Assembly (NCBI RefSeq): GCF_040049195.1
Contig: NZ_JBDZDL010000001.1
Strand: one strand, 5' to 3'
Origin: NCEH01 sp040049195
GTDB taxonomy: Bacteria; Pseudomonadota; Alphaproteobacteria; Rhizobiales; Xanthobacteraceae
DNA: 64,000 nucleotides
In this document: positions 16,967 to 26,050 of the stretch, piece after piece
Numbering within the stretch: the first letter of the stretch is position 1
Layout: the number at the start of each line of letters is the position of its first letter
Translations under genes and position numbers: made by a program
The notes under the pieces: generated by a model
What the model was told of the DNA's origin: nothing
What the model saw: only the letters and a program-made list of their open reading frames with translations
Database searches by the model: none

Positions 16967-16990
16967 AACGGCGCCTTCGGGCGCCGTTTT
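16967..16990 (+). terminator. Intrinsic terminator with UUCG tetraloop
   Basis: AACGGCGCC (16967-16975) pairs perfectly with GGCGCCGTT (16980-16988) around the stable TTCG loop, followed by TT and CGTT. It lies between two convergent genes and could serve both strands. Confidence 0.85.
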
Positions 16991-16992
16991 CG

Positions 16993-18333
16993 TTAGGCGG
17001 CGAGGCGCGCGCGCAGGGCGCCGTCGTGCCATTGCTCCATCTCCAGATGCGTGCCGTCATCGCGAATGACCCGCCACGCGCCTTGTGGATGCGGCAGGCC
17101 GTGCAGGGCCACGGGCAGGGCCCGGCTTTTCAGACGGATGACCGGGGCCGTGTGGGCATATCCGGCATGGGGCAGGCCCAGCAGATCGTGGGCGATCGCT
17201 TCGGCCTGTTTGGAGATCGGCTCGATGAAGCGGCACGGCGCGCCATCGATGCTGACGCAATCGCCGAGCGCGGAGATGCCCGCCACGCTTGTGCGCAGGC
17301 TGGACGGGTCCACCGCGATGCCGCGCTGAAAGGCTAATCCTGCGGAACGCGCCAGCCGGCTTGCCGTGGCAAGCCCGGTGGCGGCCACCAGGATGTCGGC
17401 GGCGAGCACCTCGCGTTCGCCGGAGGTCTTCTTCGTGAAGAGGATGGCGCTGCCGTGATGGCCCCGCTCGGCGCGCTCAACCGAAATGCCGCCGAGGAAC
17501 TGCACGCCGAGGCTTTCCAGCCGCACCCGCAGCCGCTCCGCCGCCAGCTGAGGCAGCAGCGCGGCGAGCGGCGCTTTTTCCTTGTCCAGCAGCGTCACCT
17601 TGTGCCCCGCGCGGGAGAAATCCTCCGCCAGTTCGCAGCCCACGAGGCCCGCCCCGACGATCAGGATCGCACGCGGCGCGCCGTTGAGATGGGCGGCAAG
17701 TCCGCGCCAGGCGTCGAGATCGTTCACGCGCCAGCACAGGTCCGCCGGCAGGGCGGGCGGCAGCGCGGGGCGTGCGCCCTGGGCGAGCACGAGATGGTCA
17801 TAGGGCAATGTGCCGGACGTGGTGCGCAGGCGTTTGCGGGCGGGGTCGATGCCCACCGCAAAGGTTTCCGCCAGCAGATGCACGCTTAGGCGCGCCGCCA
17901 TATGGGCCCCGCTCTCCCGGCGCAGCCTGTCTTCCGAAAGCCCGCGCTGGAGCGCGATGGAGAGTTCCGGCTTGTGATAGACATCGCCGCTGCAGGACGT
18001 GACCATGGTGATGGGCACGTGGGAATCCAGGGCGCGCACCGCCTCCGCCACGGCGCGGCCGGCGATGCCGGCGCCCACGATAACGACTCCCGGCGCATGC
18101 GCGCGGTGCACGACGGGTGCCGGCGTGGCGGCGGGCGCGGAGTGCACATAAGGCTCGAAATCGGATTTGCGCACGCCGCAGATCGGGCATTCCCAATCCT
18201 CGGGAATATCCGCGAACCGCGTGCCGGGGGCGATGCCGCTGTCCGGGTCGCCCTCCTTCTCGTCATAGATCATGCCGCAGGCACGGCAGATATATTGGCG
18301 CCAGACGATCTCGGAGGTGTCGGTCGCGCTCAT
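16993..18333 (-). CDS. Rubredoxin fused to FAD/NAD(P)H rubredoxin reductase
   Basis: This 446-aa fusion has an N-terminal rubredoxin (residues about 10-62) with iron ligands C16, C19, C49 and C52 (CRACG, CPICG). A short Ala/Pro linker leads to a pyridine-nucleotide disulfide-oxidoreductase-type flavoprotein: FAD site GAGIAG (87-92), NAD(P)H site IVGAGLVGCELAEDF (about 225), and the late ALGDC motif. It should carry electrons from NAD(P)H through FAD to rubredoxin and then to a partner enzyme. The start overlaps the upstream flavoprotein gene by four bases, so the two are coupled. Confidence 0.9.
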   Translation of the reverse strand: MSATDTSEIVWRQYICRACGMIYDEKEGDPDSGIAPGTRFADIPEDWECPICGVRKSDFEPYVHSAPAATPAPVVHRAHAPGVVIVGAGIAGRAVAEAVRALDSHVPITMVTSCSGDVYHKPELSIALQRGLSEDRLRRESGAHMAARLSVHLLAETFAVGIDPARKRLRTTSGTLPYDHLVLAQGARPALPPALPADLCWRVNDLDAWRGLAAHLNGAPRAILIVGAGLVGCELAEDFSRAGHKVTLLDKEKAPLAALLPQLAAERLRVRLESLGVQFLGGISVERAERGHHGSAILFTKKTSGEREVLAADILVAATGLATASRLARSAGLAFQRGIAVDPSSLRTSVAGISALGDCVSIDGAPCRFIEPISKQAEAIAHDLLGLPHAGYAHTAPVIRLKSRALPVALHGLPHPQGAWRVIRDDGTHLEMEQWHDGALRARLAA

Positions 18334-19469
18334 GCGGGCATTTCCTCACGCGAGAGGCGGGCCATTTCCCAGCGCAGATGCTTGATGGCGGGCGTGACGA
18401 TGGCGATGAAATGCGCTTCGCGCACGCGCCGCTGCGGCGCCGAGGACATCAGATAGCCGCGCGCGCCCTGGTGCAGCAGGGCCGATTGGGTCGCCCGCAG
18501 CGCCAACTCGGCGCCCTGGGCACGCGTGTCGAGCACATCGAGGAAATAGTCCGGGTCCTGCTCGAACGGGGTTTGCGCCAGCATCAAAGCATGGGCGGTG
18601 AGTTCGTCCAGCTCTCCCTGGATCTCGTCCGGCCGGTCGGAGAGGTGGCGGTTCACATGGCCGAGGGCCGGCTCCACCTCGCGCATGGAATCGATGGCGC
18701 CCTGGATCACGCCCACCGCCATGCCCGCCTGCAGCAGGATGAACGCGCCGCGAATGCGCTTGATGAACGGGCGGGCGGGATCGGCCACCAGATCCTGCTC
18801 GGCGACGAAATAATCGTCGAGCCGGATACCGAAGGTGGAGGTGCCCTCCATGCCGGAGAATTGCGGGCATTGGCGCAATTCCACCGGTGGGTCGCAGCGC
18901 AGGATGAACATGATCTCATGCGAGGGCGTGCCGTCGTCGCGATAGACGCGCGCGATGGCGCCGCAATATTGGCCCGGCGCGATATGGCTGACCCACGGCA
19001 AGGTGCCGCTGACCAGATAGCCGCCCACCGTCCTGCGTGCCCGCAGCAGCATGGGCTCGATTTCGGCGAGCGCTTTCATGGGATTGGACAGGGCCGTGCC
19101 GCCGAACGTGCGCCCCGCCGCATGATCCTCCAGCATCCGCCCCATGAGCGCGGGATTGCCGGACTGTTCCATATAGAGCCCGCACACGTCGTGCGCCCAC
19201 ATGAGGAAGCCGGTGGCCCCGCACACCCGGCTCGCCGCGCCCATGGCGGCGAGCGCGGTATCGAACCGCGCGCCGTTGCGCGCCAGATGCGCGCCGAGGG
19301 CCCCCGCCCCGCCGAGTTCGGCCAGGATCTCCAGCGGATAATGACCATGGTCGATGCGGTTCACCGCCGCCCGCAGCGGGCCTTGGGCGATGGCGGTGGC
19401 GCGGGAGAGGATATCGTCCGCGGGGCCTGCCTCGGGTGCGGCAGGGGGATGCGACTGGGCAAGCGTCAT
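18330..19469 (-). CDS. Acyl-CoA-dehydrogenase-superfamily flavoprotein
   Basis: The 379-aa protein has the three-part ACAD layout: N-terminal helices (LAELGGAGALGAHLAR), a middle beta domain (GGYLVSGTLPWVSHIA) and C-terminal helices (RGYLMSSAPQRRVREAHF). The superfamily includes true acyl-CoA dehydrogenases and monooxygenases such as DszC and SfnB. Which this is cannot be settled by eye, and I cannot confidently place a catalytic glutamate. Pairing with a rubredoxin/reductase and a sigma-54 promoter leans toward an oxygen- or sulfur-related oxidoreductase. That is inference. Confidence 0.8.
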   Translation of the reverse strand: MTLAQSHPPAAPEAGPADDILSRATAIAQGPLRAAVNRIDHGHYPLEILAELGGAGALGAHLARNGARFDTALAAMGAASRVCGATGFLMWAHDVCGLYMEQSGNPALMGRMLEDHAAGRTFGGTALSNPMKALAEIEPMLLRARRTVGGYLVSGTLPWVSHIAPGQYCGAIARVYRDDGTPSHEIMFILRCDPPVELRQCPQFSGMEGTSTFGIRLDDYFVAEQDLVADPARPFIKRIRGAFILLQAGMAVGVIQGAIDSMREVEPALGHVNRHLSDRPDEIQGELDELTAHALMLAQTPFEQDPDYFLDVLDTRAQGAELALRATQSALLHQGARGYLMSSAPQRRVREAHFIAIVTPAIKHLRWEMARLSREEMPA

Positions 19470-19570
19470 CGTGGCCTCCGGCGCAGGGGCGGTTTCGGTC
19501 AGATTGTGGGGAGGAAAAGAAAGGTCGGCGCGAGGCGGGCCAGGGCAGGAGCCTCGCGCCGACCCCCCCT

Positions 19571-20125
19571 TCAGTCGGCGAGGCCGATGCTGAAGGGGAT
19601 CGGATTGCGCATGGTGTTGGCGACGGGCGAGAAATAATTGGCGCGCTTGACGATTTCGTCCAGCTCTTCGCGGCTTGCGTCGCCCTCGATCGTGACCGTC
19701 ACGCGGATTTCCTGGAAGCCCATCTGCTCGGGTTCGCGGTCCGCGCCGCCGGCGCCCCAGGCGGCGGTGTTGCCGATATCGCCTTCCACCCGCAGCTCAA
19801 GCTTGGAAAGCTTGACCTTCTTCCAGGTGGCGACGGCGGTGATACCGACCGCAAGGCACCCGCCAAGGGCGGACAGGACGATCTCTCCGGGGGCGGGGGC
19901 GGTGTTCTCGCCGAACAGATGCAGCGGCTCGTCCACCACCACGGGCTTATGGTCGCCCACATAATTCAAGGTGCGATACTGCCCCTCCACCACGGTATGC
20001 ACCACGTTGGTGCCGCGCCGCTCGGGGTTCTCGCGGCCCTTCTCGGCAAAGCCGAGCAGGCCTTCGCGGTCGATGGGGCGCAGATAGGTCGTCACGGTCT
20101 TCACGGCATTGGTCGTGTCGTTCAC
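19571..20125 (-). CDS. OsmC/Ohr-family peroxiredoxin-like protein
   Basis: OsmC-type proteins reduce organic hydroperoxides with cysteine thiols. From GTG 20125 the product is 184 aa. Visible are PAPGEIVLSALGGCLAVG, the usual setting of one reactive Cys, and the EIRVTVTIEGDASREELDEI domain. The other conserved Cys is less clear, so some members with non-peroxidase roles are alternatives. GTG 20125 is chosen over the start at 20233 because the sigma-54 promoter (20189-20204) would otherwise lie inside the gene, and GGAAGC precedes the GTG. Confidence 0.85.
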   Translation of the reverse strand: MNDTTNAVKTVTTYLRPIDREGLLGFAEKGRENPERRGTNVVHTVVEGQYRTLNYVGDHKPVVVDEPLHLFGENTAPAPGEIVLSALGGCLAVGITAVATWKKVKLSKLELRVEGDIGNTAAWGAGGADREPEQMGFQEIRVTVTIEGDASREELDEIVKRANYFSPVANTMRNPIPFSIGLAD

Positions 20126-20188
20126 TGGGAGCTTCCTTTCGAAAGGGGTTCTGGGGCCCGCGCCGCGGACGGCGTTCAAAACGAGTTC

Positions 20189-20204
20189 AGCAAGCCCTGT
20201 GCCA
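20189..20204 (-). promoter_or_regulatory. Sigma-54 (-24/-12) promoter
   Basis: On the minus strand TGGCAC-AGGGC-TTGCT matches the RpoN consensus TGGCACG-N4-TTGCW at all but one position, with correct GG-to-GC spacing. It points into the OsmC gene, whose start lies 64 bases downstream. The adjacent upstream gene encodes a sigma-54 activator, which supports function. Confidence 0.85.
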
Positions 20205-20309
20205 CTTTCCTGCGCACGCAAAAAATGCGTCACAACCTCACGCGCCGCAACGACTTTGTGCGGAAAATGGTGCCTTGCGACCAGTTTTTCGCAAAGCTAA
20301 AGAAGACTC

Positions 20310-20334
20310 ACATTGTGAACAATGTCGACAATGT
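20310..20334. promoter_or_regulatory. Triple half-site, likely activator-binding site
   Basis: ACATTGT (20310-20316), ACAATGT (20319-20325) and ACAATGT (20328-20334) are spaced by two bases; the first two form a perfect palindrome. The cluster ends five bases before the regulator stop and lies about 105 bases upstream of the sigma-54 promoter, a normal distance for a bacterial enhancer. Confidence 0.65.
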
Positions 20335-20338
20335 CAGA

Positions 20339-22036
20339 TTAAACAGTAGGGGCGCCCTCTTCGCTGTCCAATTCGGCCTTCTGCCAGCGATAGGCGAATT
20401 GCCGGGCGGTCAGCCCCAGGCTCTGGGCGGCGCGCGATTTGTTGCCGCCGCTCTGCGCCAATGCCCGCCGCAGGTCCTCGGCCGAATGGGAATCAATGTG
20501 CAGATAGGGCCGGAAGGCCGGCCCGCCCCGCGCGGGCACGAGGCTCCGCAGGGCCGCTTCCTCCTGGGCTGCGGTTTGGGTTGAAACATGCGCCATCGCC
20601 GAGAGGAACGGCGCCAGATCGCCCGCGTCGATGGACGGCTTGTCCGTCAGCAGCACCAGGCGCTCGATGAAATTGGACAATTGGCGGATGTTTCCCGGCC
20701 AGGGATGTTCGCGCAGCCGCGCCATGGCCGCGGTTGTCAGATTGACGTTGCGCTGGTTCGCCTCGTTGAACCGGCTGACGAAATGCATCGCCAAGGCGGG
20801 AATGTCGTCGCGCCGTTCGGCGAGCGTGGGCAGGCGGATCGGGATCACGTTGATGCGGTAATACAGGTCCTCGCGAAACCGGCCGGCGGCGACCTCGCGC
20901 TCCAGGTTCCGGTTGGTGGCGGCGACCAGGCGCGCATCCACCTTGATCTCCTTTTTTCCTCCGAGGCGCGTGACGGTGCCTTCCTGGAGGGTGCGCAGCA
21001 ATTTGGTCTGCATGGCGAGGGGCAGCTCGCCGATCTCGTCCAGCAAGATCGTGCCGCCCCCCGCTTGCTCGAACCAGCCGGCGCGTGCCTCGCTCGCCCC
21101 GGTGAAGGCGCCACGCTCGTAGCCGAACAGCTCGGATTCGAACAGGCTTTCGGGGATGGCGGCGCAATTGACCTTGATGAACGGCCGGTCGCGGCGCGGG
21201 CTCGCCAGATGCAGCGCGCGGGCAAACACTTCCTTGCCGGTGCCGGATTCCCCGAGCAGGAGCACGTTGGCATTAGCGGCGGCCACCAGTTCCAGCTCCG
21301 CAAGGGCCTTGAGCAGGGCGGGGGCGGTGCCGATGATGCCATAGCGCGCGCTGTGGGTTTCGAGCGCGCGGGCGAGCATCTGGTTGTGCTCCTCCAGCGC
21401 GCGGGTCTTGCGGTCCAGAATCTCGTTCAGTTCCAGCACCTGCCCGGCAAGGGTCGAGCAGATGCGCAGAATCGTGATGTCGTCGGAAAACGGCCGGCTG
21501 CGATTGCGGATGCGGTGGCAGCCGAGCACGCCCACGGTGCGCCGCTCCACGCGGATGGGAATGACCAGGAACGCCACCGGCTCCTGGGGCAGGGTTGCCC
21601 GGTCCACCGCGCGGAACAGGAAATCCGGCTCCTGGTCGATGTCCTGCACGATGATCAATTGCTCATGGGCCAGCGCCCGCCCGGTGATGCCCTCGCCGGC
21701 CCGGTAGATTCCGCGCGCCTTCTCGTGCGCGGTGAGGCCATAGGAATACTGGATCTTGAAAAGGGCGCTCTCGGCGTCCCACAGCACGATGCGGCCGCGG
21801 TTGAGGCCCAGCATCTCGGAGAGGAGATGGAGCATCTCGTGGAGGATGTGCTCCACCTGCAGCCCCTTGCCGATCAGCCCGATGATCTGCTGGATGAGCA
21901 GCATTTCCTGGGCCCGCCAATAGGCTGGCGGCTCGTCCTCGTGCTGTTCCGCGTGCTTGGCCTGGGCGGGGCTGCTGGCCATGCCGGGAAGGGCCCGCGC
22001 CCTTGGTTTTCCGCCTGTTTTCCTGCCGTCGTTCAT
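20339..22036 (-). CDS. Sigma-54-dependent activator (GAF, AAA+, Fis-type HTH)
   Basis: The 565-aa protein has a GAF domain (about 60-200), an AAA+ core with Walker A GESGTGKE (262-269), the sigma-54-contacting loop GAFTGA (309-314) and Walker B TILLDEIGE (from 329), and a C-terminal Fis-type helix-turn-helix (GGNKSRAAQSLGLTARQFAYRWQK). The layout and the ARQ-AYR helix recall the NifA/AnfA/VnfA group, but no nitrogenase genes are here. The ligand sensed by the GAF domain is unknown. It likely activates the promoter at 20189-20204. Start ATG 22036; TTA-encoded TAA stop at 20339. Confidence 0.92.
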   Translation of the reverse strand: MNDGRKTGGKPRARALPGMASSPAQAKHAEQHEDEPPAYWRAQEMLLIQQIIGLIGKGLQVEHILHEMLHLLSEMLGLNRGRIVLWDAESALFKIQYSYGLTAHEKARGIYRAGEGITGRALAHEQLIIVQDIDQEPDFLFRAVDRATLPQEPVAFLVIPIRVERRTVGVLGCHRIRNRSRPFSDDITILRICSTLAGQVLELNEILDRKTRALEEHNQMLARALETHSARYGIIGTAPALLKALAELELVAAANANVLLLGESGTGKEVFARALHLASPRRDRPFIKVNCAAIPESLFESELFGYERGAFTGASEARAGWFEQAGGGTILLDEIGELPLAMQTKLLRTLQEGTVTRLGGKKEIKVDARLVAATNRNLEREVAAGRFREDLYYRINVIPIRLPTLAERRDDIPALAMHFVSRFNEANQRNVNLTTAAMARLREHPWPGNIRQLSNFIERLVLLTDKPSIDAGDLAPFLSAMAHVSTQTAAQEEAALRSLVPARGGPAFRPYLHIDSHSAEDLRRALAQSGGNKSRAAQSLGLTARQFAYRWQKAELDSEEGAPTV

Positions 22037-22196
22037 GGCCCTTCCCGTCGCGCGGAAGCCCTCATTCTAACAGGCCGCAGGCAGGCATTTCCACGGAAAC
22101 AGGCGCCACCCCTCGCAATCGAGGGCTTGCAATGCCATTTTGTTCTCACGAGAGAATCAAAAAGCATCGCGCGAGCGCTGCTGCGAGAGCGAGAGA

Positions 22197-24641
22197 GTGT
22201 CCATTCCAGTCGAGCATAAGGGCCTGCGTCCCGCAGGCGAAAGCGTGGAGGCCCCCGCACTGCGGCCGGGCGGCATCGCCGCGCGGGCGCGGGCCGGCGG
22301 CGCATCCGCCGCGCCCTTGCCCAATTATCTCAACGGCCTTAATCCCGAGCAGCGCGCGGCGGTGGAGACCATCGACGGGCCGCTGCTGGTGCTGGCCGGC
22401 GCCGGCACGGGCAAGACCCGCGTGCTCACCACGCGTATCGCCCATATTCTCAATCTCGGCCGGGCCTTCCCCTCCCAGATCCTCGCCGTGACCTTCACCA
22501 ACAAGGCCGCCCGCGAGATGAAGGAGCGCATCCACTCCATGGTGGGGGATGCGGTGGAAGGCATGCCGTGGCTCGGCACGTTCCATTCCATCGGCGTGCG
22601 CATCCTGCGTCGCCATGCCGAGCTGGTGGGGCTGAAGAACGGCTTCACCATCCTCGATACGGACGATCAGATCCGCCTGCTCAAGCAGTTGTTGGCGGCC
22701 GAGAATATCGACGACAAGCGCTGGCCGGCGCGCCTGCTCGCCAACACGATCGACGGGTGGAAGAATCGCGGCCTCTCGCCCCAGAATGTGCCGCCCGGCG
22801 AGGGATCGGCCTTCGCCAACGGCAAGGGGCAGATGCTCTATGCCGCCTATCAGGCGCGGCTGAAGGCGCTGAACGCGGTGGATTTCGGCGACCTGCTGCT
22901 GGAAGGCATCCGCCTGTTCCGCGAGAATCCCGATGTGTTGGCGGATTATCACCGCCGCTTCAAATACATTCTGGTGGACGAATATCAGGACACCAACGTC
23001 GCCCAATATCTGTGGTTGCGCCTTCTGGCGCAGGGCTCCAGGAACGTGTGCTGCGTCGGCGACGATGACCAGTCGATCTATGGCTGGCGCGGCGCCGAAG
23101 TGGACAACATCCTGCGCTTCGAGAGCGATTTCCCCGGCGCCACGGTGATCCGCCTGGAGCGCAATTACCGCTCCACCGGCCATATCCTGGCGGCGGCCTC
23201 CCACGTCATCGCCTTCAACCAGGGCCGCCTCGGCAAGACCTTGTTCTCCGAAGGCGAGATGGGGGAGAAGGTCTCCGTCACCGGCTCGTGGGACAGCGGC
23301 GAGGAAGCCCGCGCCATCGGCGACGAGATCGAGACCCTGCATCGCGCCGGCCACCCGCTCTCGCAGATCGCCATATTGGTGCGCGCGTCTTTCCAGATGC
23401 GCGAGTTCGAGGACCGTTTCGTCACCCTGGGCACCCCCTATCGCGTCATCGGGGGGCCGCGCTTCTATGAGCGGGCGGAGATCCGCGATGCGCTCGCCTA
23501 TCTGCGCTGCGTGCTCTCGCCCTCCGACGATCTCGCCTTCGAGCGCATCGTCAACGTGCCCAAGCGCGGCATCGGCGATGCCACGGTGAAGCAGATCCAC
23601 GATGTCGCGCGCGCCGCCGGCGTGCCTCTGCAGGAGGCGACCCGCGCGCTCACCGAGAGCGAGGAGCTGAAGCCCAAGGTGCGCGCCACCTTGCGCGGCC
23701 TGCTGGAGGCGTTCGAGCGCTGGCGCCGGCAATCCGGCGAGATGCCGCATACGGAGCTTGCCGAAATCGTCCTCGACGAGAGCGGCTACACCGAGATGTG
23801 GCAGAAGGACCGCTCCGCCGAGGCGGCCGGACGGCTGGAAAACCTCAAGGAGCTGGTGCGCTCCATGGAAGGATTCGAGAACCTGCAAGGCTTTCTGGAG
23901 CACATCTCCCTGGTCATGGACGCGGACAAGGGCGCCGGTGAGGATGCGGTTCAGATCATGACCCTGCATTCCGCCAAGGGGCTGGAATTCGACACCGTCT
24001 ATCTGCCCGGCTGGGAGGAGGGGCTGTTTCCGCATCAGCGGGCCTTGGACGAGCAGGGCAAGGCGGGCCTGGAGGAGGAGCGCCGCCTCGCCTATGTGGG
24101 CATCACCCGCGCCCGGCTTTCCGCGCGGATCTATTTCGCCTCCAACCGGCGCATCCACGGCATGTGGAATTCCACGGTGCCGAGCCGCTTCCTGGACGAA
24201 TTGCCCGACGCCCATGTGGAGGTGCAGGAATCCAAGGGCGGCTTCGGCTGGGGCGGTTCCAGCTATGGCGGCGGTTCCTATGGGGAAAGCCGGTTCGATC
24301 GCGCGGCCAAGGTGGAGCCCTTCTCCTCGACCTATTCCACGCCGGGCTGGCAAAGGGCGCAGAATGCCCGCGCCTCCGGCAATACGGCCTCCGGTTCCGG
24401 CTTCTCAGAGCGCGGCGGTGGCGCCTTCGGGGCAGGGCGGGGCGGGCGCGGTGCGGTGATCGAGGGCACCTTGCTCGCGTCTTCGACCGGCGCACCTTCC
24501 AGCTTCAAGCAAGGCGAGCGGGTGTTCCACATCAAGTTCGGCTATGGCGAGATTTCCGGAATCGACGGCAACAAGCTGACCGTGCAGTTCGACAAGGCGG
24601 GCGAGAAGCGGGTGCTGGAGAGCTTCGTCGAGAAGGTCTGA
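22197..24641 (+). CDS. uvrD: UvrD/PcrA-type superfamily I DNA helicase
   Basis: This 3'-5' helicase acts in nucleotide-excision and mismatch repair. Motifs are Walker A LAGAGTGKTR (about residue 63), TFTNKAAREM (Ia), VDEYQDTN (II), GDDDQSIYGWRGA (III), ERNYRST (IV), TLHSAKGLEFD (V) and YVGITRAR (VI). The tail after about residue 685 is Gly/Ser-rich and ends in a small beta domain (GERVFHIKFGYGEISGIDGNKLTVQF), as in PcrA/UvrD C-termini. GTG 22197 is chosen because a purine-rich GAGAGCGAGA precedes it; TTG 22140 is the in-frame alternative. Confidence 0.94.
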   Translation: MSIPVEHKGLRPAGESVEAPALRPGGIAARARAGGASAAPLPNYLNGLNPEQRAAVETIDGPLLVLAGAGTGKTRVLTTRIAHILNLGRAFPSQILAVTFTNKAAREMKERIHSMVGDAVEGMPWLGTFHSIGVRILRRHAELVGLKNGFTILDTDDQIRLLKQLLAAENIDDKRWPARLLANTIDGWKNRGLSPQNVPPGEGSAFANGKGQMLYAAYQARLKALNAVDFGDLLLEGIRLFRENPDVLADYHRRFKYILVDEYQDTNVAQYLWLRLLAQGSRNVCCVGDDDQSIYGWRGAEVDNILRFESDFPGATVIRLERNYRSTGHILAAASHVIAFNQGRLGKTLFSEGEMGEKVSVTGSWDSGEEARAIGDEIETLHRAGHPLSQIAILVRASFQMREFEDRFVTLGTPYRVIGGPRFYERAEIRDALAYLRCVLSPSDDLAFERIVNVPKRGIGDATVKQIHDVARAAGVPLQEATRALTESEELKPKVRATLRGLLEAFERWRRQSGEMPHTELAEIVLDESGYTEMWQKDRSAEAAGRLENLKELVRSMEGFENLQGFLEHISLVMDADKGAGEDAVQIMTLHSAKGLEFDTVYLPGWEEGLFPHQRALDEQGKAGLEEERRLAYVGITRARLSARIYFASNRRIHGMWNSTVPSRFLDELPDAHVEVQESKGGFGWGGSSYGGGSYGESRFDRAAKVEPFSSTYSTPGWQRAQNARASGNTASGSGFSERGGGAFGAGRGGRGAVIEGTLLASSTGAPSSFKQGERVFHIKFGYGEISGIDGNKLTVQFDKAGEKRVLESFVEKV

Positions 24642-24800
24642 GCCTCGTTTCGGCGCTCATCGGCACGCCGACGCACAGAGCACAGGCGATTCCTGCGCCT
24701 AATCGCGCGGGCCACTTCACAGGCTCGCAGGTGGCGGTATTGTGGGGTTCTGTCACATCTTCGTGCCCGCGCACGCAGACCCGTCCTCATCAGCCGAGCC

Positions 24801-26021
24801 ATGCCTATTCTCAATATTGTCCTGCTGCTGGTGGAAATGGCCGTCTATGGCAGCTTGATGCTGGGGCTGTTTCGCGCGCGGTTTCTCATCGGTATCGGCC
24901 CGTTTTTCTGTGCGCTGGGCGCGGTTCACGTGTTCGCCGTTTACTTGGCGATGTGCGTGTTTCTGGTCCTGCCGTTCGGCCTTTCCGCCTCTCCCGGATC
25001 GGTGGTCTTGTATGCGGGCACGCTGAGCCTGCTGCTGATGACGCATATGATCGAGGGACAGGATGTGGCGCGCCAGCCGGTGCTGGGCCTGCTGCTGGGC
25101 ACCGTGGCGGTGGTGATCGCGGTTGCCTTTCTCGCGCTTGAGCAGGGGCGTGCCGGGGCCGCGCGGCCGGCGGACGTGACGGTGCTCAACCGAATGGGCA
25201 TGCTCACCTTGTGGAGCACGCTGCTGCTGTTCCTCGAAAGCCTGGTCGTCTTCCGCCTGTACGATCGATTGCTGGTGGTGCTGGGGCGGCGCAGCTTCGC
25301 CGCCTCCTGGCTGACATTGGCGCTGGTGTGCACCTTCGATCAGGTTTTCTTCTTCAGCGCCGTTTACCTGGTGCAGGAGGTGCCGCTCTCCGCCGGGGTC
25401 GGCGGATGGATCGGCAAGCTGGTCGCGTCGGGCTTCTATTCGGGCCTGATCTGGCATTATCGCCGGCGCCTGGATGGGCCGGAGCAGGCCCTGGCGGCGG
25501 CGCGGCAGCGGCCCGGCGCCTCTCACGGGCGCTTCCGGCACGATCCCGCCACCGGCGCCTTCCATCGCGGGCGGCTGGAGACGCTGCTCGCCGACCTGCT
25601 GAGCATCACCCGCGCCACCGGTCGGCCGGTGAGCCTGATGCTGGTTGCAGTGGATGGTTTCGATCCGCTGCGCGGCCGGTTGGATGCGGAGGATGTGGAC
25701 CGCGATCTGCGACGCGTGGCGGAGACGCTCGGGAAGGGCCTGCGCAGCGGCGATTATGTGGTGCGCTACGATGGCGACGCCTTTGCGATCCTCGCCCCGG
25801 GCCTGCCGCACATGGCGGCGGCGCAGGTGGCAAGCATGCTGCGCCAGCGTGTGGCCGCCCTGCAGATGCCGCCGGGGCTTGAGATTTCTCTGGCGATCGG
25901 GCTCGCCACAGCGCCCCTGGACGGAGAAAGTGTCGCCAAGCTCTTGTCGGTGGCCAATGAGCGGGTCTATGCCGCACGGCAACAGGGCCGCGACCGCGTC
26001 ATTGGCGCGTACGGGGTCTGA
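24801..26021 (+). CDS. Membrane protein with degenerate GGDEF domain
   Basis: The N-terminal 215 residues form about seven transmembrane helices of no family I can name. A GGDEF-type domain follows (about 240-400). Its active-site signature is DGDAF (324-328) instead of GGDEF, so the metal-binding Glu is Ala and diguanylate cyclase activity is unlikely. The inhibitory-site motif R315-S-G-D318 is intact and lies the usual five residues upstream. This suggests a membrane-bound c-di-GMP receptor rather than a synthase. It is 29 bases before prmA. Confidence 0.85.
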   Translation: MPILNIVLLLVEMAVYGSLMLGLFRARFLIGIGPFFCALGAVHVFAVYLAMCVFLVLPFGLSASPGSVVLYAGTLSLLLMTHMIEGQDVARQPVLGLLLGTVAVVIAVAFLALEQGRAGAARPADVTVLNRMGMLTLWSTLLLFLESLVVFRLYDRLLVVLGRRSFAASWLTLALVCTFDQVFFFSAVYLVQEVPLSAGVGGWIGKLVASGFYSGLIWHYRRRLDGPEQALAAARQRPGASHGRFRHDPATGAFHRGRLETLLADLLSITRATGRPVSLMLVAVDGFDPLRGRLDAEDVDRDLRRVAETLGKGLRSGDYVVRYDGDAFAILAPGLPHMAAAQVASMLRQRVAALQMPPGLEISLAIGLATAPLDGESVAKLLSVANERVYAARQQGRDRVIGAYGV

Positions 26022-26050
26022 ACGCAAAGCGCCTCCCCGGAAAGTTCTCG

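Noticed and set aside
20126..20233. Upstream start for the OsmC-family gene
   Set aside because: It would place the sigma-54 promoter inside the coding region; GTG 20125 has a ribosome site and fits family length.
20339..22036. NifA proper
   Set aside because: The domain layout and HTH resemble NifA/AnfA, but there are no nif genes and the nearby dyads do not fit TGT-N10-ACA.
22146..24353. A 735-codon open frame antisense to uvrD
   Set aside because: Shadow of the helicase gene; composition typical of reverse-frame GC-rich translation and no family features.
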